Assembly (NCBI RefSeq): GCF_001292625.1 | Contig: NZ_LAJH01000021.1 | Location: 186,001-250,000, forward strand | Length of the DNA stretch: 64,000 bases | Direction: 5' to 3' | Source: Shimia sp. SK013 | Lineage (GTDB): Bacteria; Pseudomonadota; Alphaproteobacteria; Rhodobacterales; Rhodobacteraceae | Shown here: piece by piece, positions 43,147 through 51,279 of the stretch | Layout of the letters: every line of letters starts with the position of its first letter | Position numbering within the stretch: position 1 is the first letter of the stretch | Program-made: the position numbers and the translations under genes | The notes under the pieces: generated by a model | Told to the model about the DNA's origin: nothing | The model's database searches: none | The model's input: only the letters and a program-made list of their open reading frames with translations

Positions 43147-44488
43147 ACTGATCCAACGTGGCCTGATGTTTGGCAACCTGATCGAGGTGGCCTCGCCCAT
43201 TCTGGTCGAGCGCTATAATCGTGCGCTGAAACACCTGACGGGCAAAACCACCGACCTCACCGATTTTCACATCGATGTTTCGGGCTATTCCCCCGAGGTG
43301 GGCGATGCGCTGGGGGATCATCTGTACCTCAACCAAGGGGGCTGTAACCGGCAGTTCATCTTGTTGACCACGGATCAGAAAACCGCGCCGCTGCTGAATG
43401 CGAAGTTCTCTAACAGCCGCGATATTTTGCGCCATTTCATTGAAGAGAACGAGCCGCAGCTATTTGCCTTAACCGCGCGTGATTCTGTGGCCGGTGAGTT
43501 GGTGAATTCGGTGTTTTCCGTGAGCGATCCAGTGCGGTTATTTGATATTCGCAAGGTCACGGTTGAGGCCGACACGACTGAGGGCACGCTGCGCGATGCG
43601 GAGAAGTTGGGGGCACTGGCGGAACGGTTCAAACAGGATGAGGATGGATGGTTTGACGACGTGCTGATTGCCGACATGATCACGCTGGCGAAACGCACGG
43701 GGGATGTGACGCGTAATCCGGTGACTTTGCGCCATATGGCGTTTGATCAGGAGGATTTCTGGACGGCGCATTTTGGTGGGGTTTATTTCTTTCGCGGCGT
43801 TGGGCATCCGGCGGCGATCACCAGTGGGATCAAGGGCGATTTGGGCAAGCTGCCGATCAAATACACGTTTGATTTTAAAGACAGAAACCAGATTGCGAAG
43901 TTCTTTGACTACAACGATCTGGTGGAGCCGATTGTGAAGGCACGGGGCATCGATGCGAGTGCGATCCTGCGGCAGAAGATGGATTTCATTGTGGTCGATG
44001 CAGCGCAGAATGCGGGTGTTGACCTGACGGGGGCAACTCGGCGGGATATCCGCCGGTTGGCGCGAAATCACGCGGATCATTTGCCACCGGAATATCACGG
44101 GCTGCGCGAGATGGTGGATTGGGCGGAAAACGAAGGCAAATGGCCTCGGATTTCCAGCGACCATCCGGCATATTTCTATACGCTGCGCGCCACAGACACG
44201 GATCAGGCGGATTTGGTGAATATGCTGTTGGCGGAACTGGCGCCCAAAGACATCCGGCAGTTGTTCATTTGCCACAAGGAGGTGTTTTACCGCCTCTATC
44301 AGGGCTGGACTGACACCAAAAAGAGCTTTGTTGCGGATTTCCTTGAGCGGGAATACCAAGTGGATAAGGCGGGAGCGCGGGCGGCGTTGTTCGGCCATGA
44401 TGCACCTTTGGAAATGCCACGGGTGCGCCGGAGGGCAAGTGACGATATGATCGACCGCGTGGGACCTTGGGGCGCGGTGAGGAGATAG
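43139..44488 (+). CDS. Conserved protein of the AAA+ cluster (449 residues; DUF6638-like from memory)
   Basis: Soluble, mixed alpha/beta. Notable stretches: LIQRGLMFGNLIEVASPILV at the start, TDFHIDVSGYSPEVGDALGD, HFGGVYFFRGVGHPAAITSG, RGIDASAILRQKMDFIVVDA and the C-terminal DRVGPWGAVRR. I recall a roseobacter family named DUF6638 with this appearance, unverified. No nucleotide-binding or catalytic motif found. It overlaps the preceding membrane gene by 8 bases and is 2 bases from the next, so it belongs to the cluster. Large and well-formed, hence a probable main component. Confidence 0.78.
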   Translation: MHRLIQRGLMFGNLIEVASPILVERYNRALKHLTGKTTDLTDFHIDVSGYSPEVGDALGDHLYLNQGGCNRQFILLTTDQKTAPLLNAKFSNSRDILRHFIEENEPQLFALTARDSVAGELVNSVFSVSDPVRLFDIRKVTVEADTTEGTLRDAEKLGALAERFKQDEDGWFDDVLIADMITLAKRTGDVTRNPVTLRHMAFDQEDFWTAHFGGVYFFRGVGHPAAITSGIKGDLGKLPIKYTFDFKDRNQIAKFFDYNDLVEPIVKARGIDASAILRQKMDFIVVDAAQNAGVDLTGATRRDIRRLARNHADHLPPEYHGLREMVDWAENEGKWPRISSDHPAYFYTLRATDTDQADLVNMLLAELAPKDIRQLFICHKEVFYRLYQGWTDTKKSFVADFLEREYQVDKAGARAALFGHDAPLEMPRVRRRASDDMIDRVGPWGAVRR

Positions 44489-44490
44489 CG

Positions 44491-44757
44491 ATGTTTGCAC
44501 TGGGAAGATTGGCCGTTGTCGGCTTTGTGGTTCTGACCATCATCTACTTTTGTTTGTCGTGGTATTCGCGCGGTGTGCGGCGTGACAAGCTGGAAGCTGA
44601 GTGGGACGAAGAAGGCATGACGGGAGATCGTGAAGCCTTTGTCGACGAAGGTTTGCGCGATTATGACGGCAGCTTGCGTCGCAAGTTGATCTGGGGTGTC
44701 TATATCATTCCGGTGACAGCGGTTATCACGCTGATCTACTTTATGAATTTCCACTAG
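44491..44757 (+). CDS. Small membrane protein of the AAA+ cluster (88 residues)
   Basis: ATG 44491, RBS GAGGAG six bases upstream. Two TM helices (LAVVGFVVLTIIYFCLSWY and WGVYIIPVTAVITLIYFM) flank an acidic loop of about 40 residues (LEAEWDEEGMTGDREAFVDEG). No family recognised. Confidence 0.72.
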   Translation: MFALGRLAVVGFVVLTIIYFCLSWYSRGVRRDKLEAEWDEEGMTGDREAFVDEGLRDYDGSLRRKLIWGVYIIPVTAVITLIYFMNFH

Positions 44758-44770
44758 GGGGACCCGAGAG

Positions 44771-45421
44771 ATGGTCTATGTAAAATGGGGTTTCTGGGGG
44801 CTGTTCTGGCTGCTGGTGGCGGCGTTCTTTCACTATACATTGCCGCAGAATGACATTGTGCGTGTCACGGATACCTATGAAAAGCGGATCGATTTTGGCG
44901 AGAACTCGATTTTTTGGGCCAAGTCGGATGCAGGTAATGCGGAAACGACTGTGAACCGCGACATATTTTTCATTCAGACCAAGTTTCCGAACGACAAGGT
45001 AATGGTCTATCGCAATGAAGACACGTCGGCGGGTTGGCCGCCCTATTTTAAGTTCGATACGTCGAACCTGCAGGCCGAGGCCGCGGATCTGAAATCCAGC
45101 GCCGATGCACCGCAATGGGTCGCCATCAAGCATTATGGCTGGCGCAACGAGTTCTTGTCGATTTATCCCAATGCGGTTGGCGTTAAAGCTGTGGACAGCC
45201 CGGATGTGACGTTCATACCGTGGCTCAATATCGCCATCCTGATTGTGTTTTTTGCATTTGTCTGGGCCATTTGGGTGCGATGGAGGCGGTTCCGCGAAGC
45301 CCGTATTGATCCGGTTCTTGAGGACATGGGCGACAGTTTTGAGGCGGCCGGTGACAACATCGCCGAAAAGCGCGGACGGTTCCGCGCTTGGCTTGATACG
45401 TTCAGAGGCCAGGCGCGGTAA
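44771..45421 (+). CDS. Membrane-anchored protein with periplasmic domain, last gene of the AAA+ cluster
   Basis: 216 residues. N-terminal TM (WGFWGLFWLLVAAFFHYTLP), about 120 extracytoplasmic residues (beta-rich; includes DIVRVTDTYEKRIDFGENSI and KFPNDKVMVYRNEDTSAGW), then a second TM (WLNIAILIVFFAFVWAIWVRW) and a cytoplasmic charged tail. The DIVRVTDTY-type periplasmic region recalls DUF1523-like proteins, which I cannot confirm. RBS weak. Convergent with soeC, whose stop is the next base. Confidence 0.75.
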   Translation: MVYVKWGFWGLFWLLVAAFFHYTLPQNDIVRVTDTYEKRIDFGENSIFWAKSDAGNAETTVNRDIFFIQTKFPNDKVMVYRNEDTSAGWPPYFKFDTSNLQAEAADLKSSADAPQWVAIKHYGWRNEFLSIYPNAVGVKAVDSPDVTFIPWLNIAILIVFFAFVWAIWVRWRRFREARIDPVLEDMGDSFEAAGDNIAEKRGRFRAWLDTFRGQAR

Positions 45422-46294
45422 TCAGCGCATGCCGTAGTAGAGGCCGACCACGTGTTCGGCCTCTGCGAAAAACAGCCAGCGCGAGGTTGCGACGCCTGCG
45501 ATATGGCTGAGCACCGCCAAGGCCGCGAAGATGTGGCTAAAGGGCAGAAGCAGCAGGATCAGCGGCAGCGCGAAGGTTAGGCCAAAGGCAATAACGCGCA
45601 ATTTCATCGCGTGTTTGCGGCCGATCACATAGACGAATTCTTTCATCAGATAGTTGGGCGATGTGTGTGGATGCGCCATGGACCGGACCGTGCCTCTCTC
45701 GCCCAAACCCGTGGCTGTTCCAAGGTCTGTTCCGCTGTTTGCGAACGCCTTGTCTCCGCGTTGCCACCACGCCAGTTGTACGGCGGCGGCAAAGAACAGG
45801 AGCGCGATTGCAATTGTCGTGCGACCTGACAAAAGGGCACCACCAGCGATGGAAAATGTTAGGTAAAGTGCTGGAGTCAAAGGGGTTTTCCAGCGCGGCA
45901 CAGTGGCGAGTTGGCCATAGATCATCGATGTGGTGAAGACAGTTGCCACCGATAACGCCGCGCCGATCCAGCCCAGAATGGCGATGTGGATGTTCAAAAA
46001 GATGAGGGCGGCGGCGTAGAGGCCAAGGATGCAAAGCGCGCCGACGGCGCAGACACCTTCGCGCGATAGCCAACTTGTGCGCCATTGGCTGAAGGCGCGC
46101 CAGGCGCGTTCGGGATGGCCAAGGTGGAATGTGGAAGACAAGAGGCCCCCGACCGCGAGGGCAAAGGCAATGGCAAAGAAGATGAATCCGGTCATGCCTG
46201 TTGGCGGCGTTGGGTCAATGCCGAGCCAAAAGAGCAGCCCAAAGCCGAGGCCTGAGAGGGTCGAAAAGATGATAACTGACGGGGCGGGATGCAT
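45422..46294 (-). CDS. soeC: Membrane anchor subunit, DmsC/SoeC type
   Basis: 290 residues, eight or nine TM helices, DmsC family: STLSGLGFGLLFWLGI start, STFHLGHPERAWRAF, WRTSWLSREGV, SRWLFFAEAEHVVGLYYG end. Quinone-interacting anchor of a cytoplasm-facing molybdoenzyme complex. ATG overlaps the soeB stop, so translation is coupled. The xsc/pta context identifies the complex as SoeABC rather than DMSO reductase. Confidence 0.87.
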   Translation of the reverse strand: MHPAPSVIIFSTLSGLGFGLLFWLGIDPTPPTGMTGFIFFAIAFALAVGGLLSSTFHLGHPERAWRAFSQWRTSWLSREGVCAVGALCILGLYAAALIFLNIHIAILGWIGAALSVATVFTTSMIYGQLATVPRWKTPLTPALYLTFSIAGGALLSGRTTIAIALLFFAAAVQLAWWQRGDKAFANSGTDLGTATGLGERGTVRSMAHPHTSPNYLMKEFVYVIGRKHAMKLRVIAFGLTFALPLILLLLPFSHIFAALAVLSHIAGVATSRWLFFAEAEHVVGLYYGMR

Positions 46295-47055
46295 CAGGCG
46301 GACCCTCCGGGAATTTTGTCCAGCGTTTTGTCGAGCCAGCTGAGGAAGCCGCGCGGTTCGTCGGCGACGGGGGCCAGCATCGGCGCCAGAAGGGATTGAT
46401 CATCCCATGAATCCTTGAGGCGCGGCGGAAGGTATTTGTTCACCGGCTTGGTGCCCATTTCCGGCATCAGGTCAAAACCGCCTCTGGATTCAACCAGTTG
46501 GCTGACGTCTGAGTTGGGATCACCCAGGTCGCCAAAGTGCCGGGCACCTGCGGGACAGGTGCGTACGCAAGAGGGGATCTGATCTTCTTCGGGCAGGTTT
46601 TCGTTGTAGATGCGATCGACGCAAAGGGTGCATTTCTTCATCACGCCTTCGGCTTGATCCATCTCACGCGCACCGTAGGGACAGGCCCATGCGCAGAGGC
46701 CGCAGCCGATGCAGCTGTCCTCATTGACCAAGACAATGCCATCCTCGACCCGCTTGTAGCTGGCGCCGGTGGGGCAGACGGTGACGCAAGGGGCGTCCTC
46801 GCAGTGCAGGCAGGATTTGGGGAAGTGCACGGTTTGGGCGGAGCCTGCTTCGGGTTGCACTTCGTAGCTGTGCACGCGGTTGAGGAAGGTGCCCATGGGT
46901 TCGGTGCCATAGGGGCGTTGGTCCGACAGGGGCGCGCCGTAGTTTTCGGTGTTCCAGCCTTTGCAGGAGATCACGCAGGCGTGGCAGCCGACACAGGTAT
47001 CAAGGTCGATCACAAGGCCGAGTTTGCGGTCGGTGGAGGTGGGAAGCGTGGTCAT
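46294..47055 (-). CDS. soeB: Four-cluster ferredoxin subunit, SoeB type
   Basis: 254 residues from ATG 47055 (GGAGG upstream). Cysteine groups for four [4Fe-4S] clusters: CVGCHACVISC at 21-31, CLHCEDAPCVTVCP, CIGCGLCAWACP and KCTLCVD with a late CVRTCP. Passes electrons from SoeA to SoeC. The C-terminal tail (PVADEPRGFLSWLDKTLDKI) is longer than in DmsB. Separated from soeA by 151 bases of repeats and hairpins. Confidence 0.9.
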   Translation of the reverse strand: MTTLPTSTDRKLGLVIDLDTCVGCHACVISCKGWNTENYGAPLSDQRPYGTEPMGTFLNRVHSYEVQPEAGSAQTVHFPKSCLHCEDAPCVTVCPTGASYKRVEDGIVLVNEDSCIGCGLCAWACPYGAREMDQAEGVMKKCTLCVDRIYNENLPEEDQIPSCVRTCPAGARHFGDLGDPNSDVSQLVESRGGFDLMPEMGTKPVNKYLPPRLKDSWDDQSLLAPMLAPVADEPRGFLSWLDKTLDKIPGGSA

Positions 47056-47075
47056 GAGTGGGCCTCCAGATGGGG

Positions 47076-47108
47076 GGCTGTATCGCGTTGGTATCGCGTC
47101 GGTATCGC
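47076..47108 (+). repeat. 11-bp-period repeat array, copy B (three units)
   Basis: GGCTGTATCGC, GTTGGTATCGC, GTCGGTATCGC, then GACTG. Nearly the same as copy A (24392-24424, minus strand), including the GAC-x-G end. Lies between soeA and soeB, 21 bases before the soeB start on the minus strand. Confidence 0.75.
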
Positions 47109-47177
47109 GACTGCGCGGTTTTTGGGTCCTGGCATGGGGGCGCTGCCCCTTGCCGCAGCACAGCTGCGGCCTCCCCG

Positions 47178-47200
47178 GGATATTTTGGGCAAGAGGAAAG
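47178..47200 (+). repeat. Intergenic dispersed repeat, copy 2, with adjacent hairpins
   Basis: GGATATTTTGGGCAAGAGGAAAG, 19 of 23 bases shared with 40272-40294. Next to it are hairpins GGGGC/GCCCC (about 47136-47149) and GCCGCAG/CTGCGGC (47152-47170). It begins 6 bases after the soeA stop. Confidence 0.55.
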
Positions 47201-47206
47201 TGTGTG

Positions 47207-50032
47207 TCATTTGCCCACCTTCCATTTGAGATCTGACGGTCCTTGGGCGACCGGAGATTGGATCGGGTCAAAGGTCGGTTGGCTTTCGGAAGGCGCGACC
47301 ACTTTTTCGAGTTTCACGCGCAGGTCGAACCATGCGGCTTGGCCCGTTATGGGATCGGAGTTGGCCCAACGTAGTCCGTCGCCTTTGGGAGGCAGCAGCT
47401 CGTGGATCAGGTGATTGAGCAGAAAGCCTTTGTTGGATTCTGGTGCGTCCTCGGAGAGGGCCCAGGTGCCTTTGCGTTTGCCGATGGCGTTCCATGTCCA
47501 GACGGTGTTTTCGTTGAGAGCCGCCTGATGCGCGACCGGCACGGTGATTTCACCATGCACGGAGGTCACGCGGGCCCAGTCGCCTTCGGCAAAGCCGTGT
47601 TTCTGCCAGAGCTTGGTGGGCAGATAGAGGGGGTTTTCGCCGTGCAACTGACGCAGCCATGCGTTTTGGGTGCCCCAGCTGTGATACATCGCCATCGGGC
47701 GTTGCGTTAAGGCGTGCACGTCGAATTCTTCGGGGTCGATGCTGGCGTCCTCTAGTGGCGGATACCAGATCGGCAAGGGGTCCATGACCTCCTTGAGGCG
47801 ATCGCGCAGGTGTTCGGGTGGTTGGCGATCCCCGTGGCCTTCGGCGGCCCGTTGAAATTTGCGCATTGGTTCCACGTAGAGTTGGAACAGGAAGGGTTGC
47901 GGCGCATCAAACAGGCCGATTTTTACTGCCCAGTCCTGATAGTCCATGTTCCACGGTTTCATGTAGCGGGCGGCGTCTGGCACATGTTGGATCGCGAAAC
48001 CGCCATTTTCGATGTAGCGGTCCAACTGACCCGGGTTGACCTCGCCACGTCCGAACTGGTCACCGTCCTCGCCGCGGAAACCGGCCAGAGGGCCCACACC
48101 AGGGCGGCGTTCGTGGTTCACGATGTAGTCGGCGTAGTCTTTCCATTTGGGCGTGCCGTCCTCATTGAGGAAACCCGGCAGGCCGATGCGCGCGCCCAAT
48201 TCAACCAGCACAGATTGGAAGCCGCGCACGTCGCGGTCGGGTTCCACCACGGGCCAGCGGATTGCATCGGCGGCACCGTCGGCCTCGCAGATGGGGCGGT
48301 CTAGCAGCGAGATACAATCGTGGCGTTCCAGATAGGTGGTGTCTGGCAGGATCAGGTCGGCGTAGGCGACCATCTCGGAGCTATAGGCATCCGAATAGAT
48401 GATGCGCGGGATCTTGTAGCGGCCATCCTCGTTGCGGTCGGTCAACATCTTGATCACGCCCGAGGTGTTCATGGACGAGTTCCACGACATGTTGGCCATG
48501 TACATGAATAGGGTGTCGATCGGATAAGGATCACCGGCGTGGGCGTTGGAGATCACCATATGCATGAGGCCGTGCACGGACATGGGGTTTTCCCAGGTGA
48601 AGGCCTTGTCGATGCGGCACGCTGTGCCGTCGTCATTGATTTGCAGGTCTTCGGGACCACGCGGGAAGCCGAGGTGGGGACCGGCCAGCGGTTTGCCGGG
48701 GCGGCCAACGCCATGCGGGGTTGGGTGGGCCTCTACCGGTTTGGGATAAGGCGGTTTGAAGCGGAAGCCGCCGGGGACCTCGACGGTGCCCAGCAGGATT
48801 TGCAGCACATGCAGTGCGCGGCAGGTCTGAAAGCCGTTGGAGTGGGCCGAGATGCCACGCATGGCGTGAAAGCTGACGGGGCGGCCGGTCATGGTTTTGT
48901 GGGTCTCGCCGCGGAAATCGGTCCATTCCTGATCAAGCTCGAAGGCTTCGTCAAAGGCGACGCGCGCAAGTTCAGCTGCGATGGTTTTGATTTTCTGGGC
49001 GGAGATGCCAGTGCGCTCGGCGACGTTTTCGGGTGCATATTGCGGGTCGAGGTATTTCTCGGCCATCAGGTGCATGACGGTTTTGTGGGTCACGCCTGCG
49101 TGGCGATATTGCGCGGAGAGGTCGGGCTGCACGCCTTTCTGGTCAAACGGTGTGAGCTTGCCGGTGGTGCGGTCGATGACCAGTTGTTTGCCGTCGTCGT
49201 CGCGCATCAGCAAGCCGGTTTCGCCGTCTATTAGCACGGGCGCGTTGGTGTATTGTGCGAGATAGTGCAGGTCGATTTTGCCGGCCTTCATCAATTCATG
49301 CACCAGCGCGAGCACAAACAACCCATCGGTGCCCGGTGTGATGCCGACCCATTCATCCGCCACGGCGTTGTAGCCAGATCGTACGGGGTTCACACCAATG
49401 ACCTTGGCACCGCGCGCTTTGATCTTGCCGATGCCCGCTTTGATGGGGTTGCTGTCGTGATCCTCGGCGACGCCAAAAATCATAAAGAGTTTGGTGTGAT
49501 CCCAGTCGGGCTGACCAAACTCCCAGAATGCGCCGCCCATAGTATATATGCCCGCCGCCGCCATGTTCACCGAGCAAAAGCCGCCGTGGGCTGCGTAGTT
49601 AGGGGTGCCAAAGTGTTGCGCCCAGAAAGATGTGAAGGACTGCGACTGGTCGCGTCCGGTGAAGAAGGCGAGTTTATGCGGTGCGGTTTCGTGCAGTTCT
49701 GTCAGCCAGCCAACGGCCGTTGACAGGGCTTCCTCCCACTCGATTTCCACATACTCGCCAGAGCCGCGCGGGCCGACGCGTTTGAGAGGCTTTTTCAGGC
49801 GAGAGGGCGCGTTGACCTGCATGATGCCTGCTGAGCCTTTGGCGCAAAGCACACCTTTGTTGACCGGATGATCTCGGTTGCCCTCGATATAGGCGACCTC
49901 TTTCTTGCCGTCGGGACCGTCCTTCATGTGCACGTTGATGCCGCATCGGCAGGCGCACATATAGCAGGTGGTCTGGCGCACCTCGTCAGAGACTTTGGGC
50001 GAGGTGTCGAGCTTGGGCTGCTGAAAGGTCAT
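47207..50032 (-). CDS. soeA: Molybdopterin sulfite dehydrogenase catalytic subunit, SoeA type
   Basis: 941 residues, DMSO-reductase superfamily. No Tat signal: the N-terminus is plain cytoplasmic (MTFQQPKLDTSPKV). [4Fe-4S] ligands Cys23, 26, 30 and 63; probable Mo-ligand Cys153 in HGGFCSVNM. MGD-binding regions include GVNPVRSGYNAVADEWVGI and YSDAYSSEMVAYADLILPDT. The cytoplasmic location, gene order A-B-C and the neighbouring xsc-pta match SoeABC, which oxidises sulfite to sulfate and removes the product of Xsc. Polysulfide or DMSO reductase is the alternative by family alone, but those carry Tat signals and other contexts. Confidence 0.87.
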   Translation of the reverse strand: MTFQQPKLDTSPKVSDEVRQTTCYMCACRCGINVHMKDGPDGKKEVAYIEGNRDHPVNKGVLCAKGSAGIMQVNAPSRLKKPLKRVGPRGSGEYVEIEWEEALSTAVGWLTELHETAPHKLAFFTGRDQSQSFTSFWAQHFGTPNYAAHGGFCSVNMAAAGIYTMGGAFWEFGQPDWDHTKLFMIFGVAEDHDSNPIKAGIGKIKARGAKVIGVNPVRSGYNAVADEWVGITPGTDGLFVLALVHELMKAGKIDLHYLAQYTNAPVLIDGETGLLMRDDDGKQLVIDRTTGKLTPFDQKGVQPDLSAQYRHAGVTHKTVMHLMAEKYLDPQYAPENVAERTGISAQKIKTIAAELARVAFDEAFELDQEWTDFRGETHKTMTGRPVSFHAMRGISAHSNGFQTCRALHVLQILLGTVEVPGGFRFKPPYPKPVEAHPTPHGVGRPGKPLAGPHLGFPRGPEDLQINDDGTACRIDKAFTWENPMSVHGLMHMVISNAHAGDPYPIDTLFMYMANMSWNSSMNTSGVIKMLTDRNEDGRYKIPRIIYSDAYSSEMVAYADLILPDTTYLERHDCISLLDRPICEADGAADAIRWPVVEPDRDVRGFQSVLVELGARIGLPGFLNEDGTPKWKDYADYIVNHERRPGVGPLAGFRGEDGDQFGRGEVNPGQLDRYIENGGFAIQHVPDAARYMKPWNMDYQDWAVKIGLFDAPQPFLFQLYVEPMRKFQRAAEGHGDRQPPEHLRDRLKEVMDPLPIWYPPLEDASIDPEEFDVHALTQRPMAMYHSWGTQNAWLRQLHGENPLYLPTKLWQKHGFAEGDWARVTSVHGEITVPVAHQAALNENTVWTWNAIGKRKGTWALSEDAPESNKGFLLNHLIHELLPPKGDGLRWANSDPITGQAAWFDLRVKLEKVVAPSESQPTFDPIQSPVAQGPSDLKWKVGK

Positions 50033-50113
50033 GCGGGGTCTTTCGGTCAGAGTGTTCCGGAACTGATACCTTTGCGGGAATTGTGTTCCAGAGCAAAGGA
50101 AATTCGCGGGATG

Positions 50114-51247
50114 TTATCGGTCGTGCAGCGCTGTGTAGGGGCGCATGTCGGGGCCGTTGTAGAGGGTCAGCGGGCGGATCAGGATGTTACTGTCTTGTTG
50201 GTCCATGCATTGGATGATCCAGCCGGGCATGCGGCCAATGGCAAAGATCGGCACATAGAGATCCATCGGAATGCCGTGGAGTTGATAGATCACGCCGGAA
50301 TAGAAATCGACGTTCACGTTCAGGCCATGACGGGCGTAGGGCTGCATCGCTGCGACGACGCCTTGCAGGATTTCGTACCACTCCGGCGCACCCATTTCGT
50401 CGCCGAGTTTCTTGACGCCGTCGCGCATGTGGCGGGCGCGGGGATCTTCGGCGCGGTAGACGCGGTGGCCAAAGCCGGTCACCGCCTCGCGGTTCTTACG
50501 CTTGGCTTTGACATAAGCGGCTGCGTTGTCGGGCGTGCCGATTTCGGTAACCATTTTCATGACGTCCTCGGCGGCGCCGCCATGCGCCGGACCTGCGAGT
50601 GTCGACAGGGCCGTCACAATGCCGCCGTGCAGGTTGGTGTCGGTTCCGATGGTGACGCGGGCGGCAAAAGAGGATGCGTTGGCGCCGTGTTCGGCGTGCA
50701 GGATGAAATCGACGTCGGCAAGGCGCGCGGCGTCTTCGGAGGGTTTTTCGCCTTTGAGCATCCAGAGCCAGTTGGCGGCGTGGCTGAGCGTTTTGTCGGC
50801 AAGTACCGGATCGCGGCCATTGCGGATGTGTTCATGCGCCGCGATGATCATCGGCACTTGTGAGGTCAGACGCAGACCGTTGGCGAGGAAAGCGTCTTGG
50901 CCGGTGTTCTGGCTGTCGGTCTCAAGCGCTGCGAGGGCGGAGACCGCGGTGCGCAGCACGTCCATCGGGTGGCCGTCTTTGGTGGCGCTGATGATGTCAT
51001 AGACCTGATCGGGCAATTCACGTGCGGCTTTGAGCGTTGCGTCAAAAGCGGCGAGTTCGTCTTCTGTTGGCAAGTCGCCGTGGATAAGCAGAAAACAGAC
51101 CTCTTCGAAGGTCGATTTGGTTGCGAGATCGTGGATCGAATAGCCACGGTAGGACAGCTCACCTTTGGCTCCGTCGATGTGGCTGACGCCGGAACGTTCG
51201 AAATAAATGCCCTTAAGGCCGCGGTTGATCTTGACGTTTTCGGTCAC
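50114..51247 (-). CDS. Citrate/2-methylcitrate synthase within the taurine cluster
   Basis: 377 residues, the short type-II citrate synthase form (E. coli GltA has 427). Catalytic set visible: His in LHGGIVTALSTLAGPAHGG, His in GFGHRVYRAEDPRA and Asp in NVNVDFYSGVIY. Condenses acetyl-CoA (or propionyl-CoA) with oxaloacetate. Set between soeA and the pta genes on the same strand, it is placed to use the acetyl-CoA released by Xsc/Pta. No prp genes are near, so citrate rather than methylcitrate is favoured by context. Confidence 0.88.
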   Translation of the reverse strand: MTENVKINRGLKGIYFERSGVSHIDGAKGELSYRGYSIHDLATKSTFEEVCFLLIHGDLPTEDELAAFDATLKAARELPDQVYDIISATKDGHPMDVLRTAVSALAALETDSQNTGQDAFLANGLRLTSQVPMIIAAHEHIRNGRDPVLADKTLSHAANWLWMLKGEKPSEDAARLADVDFILHAEHGANASSFAARVTIGTDTNLHGGIVTALSTLAGPAHGGAAEDVMKMVTEIGTPDNAAAYVKAKRKNREAVTGFGHRVYRAEDPRARHMRDGVKKLGDEMGAPEWYEILQGVVAAMQPYARHGLNVNVDFYSGVIYQLHGIPMDLYVPIFAIGRMPGWIIQCMDQQDSNILIRPLTLYNGPDMRPYTALHDR

Positions 51248-51279
51248 GGATGGCTCCTGTTGCGTATACGGAGGTATAC

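Noticed and set aside
37672-45421. Phage, plasmid or defence island
   Set aside because: No integrase, transposase, nuclease, methylase or toxin pair; composition is like the chromosome. A defence role is not excluded but nothing in the sequence supports it.
48539-49234. 231-codon open frame opposite soeA
   Set aside because: Shadow of the molybdoenzyme gene; no start signal or domain.
45422-50032. DMSO or polysulfide reductase (DmsABC/PsrABC)
   Set aside because: Same superfamily, but SoeA has no Tat signal and the operon adjoins xsc and pta, which fits cytoplasmic sulfite oxidation better.
50114-51247. Methylcitrate synthase (prpC)
   Set aside because: The short form allows it, but no prpB, prpD or acn-like genes are near; the acetyl-CoA-producing context favours citrate synthase.
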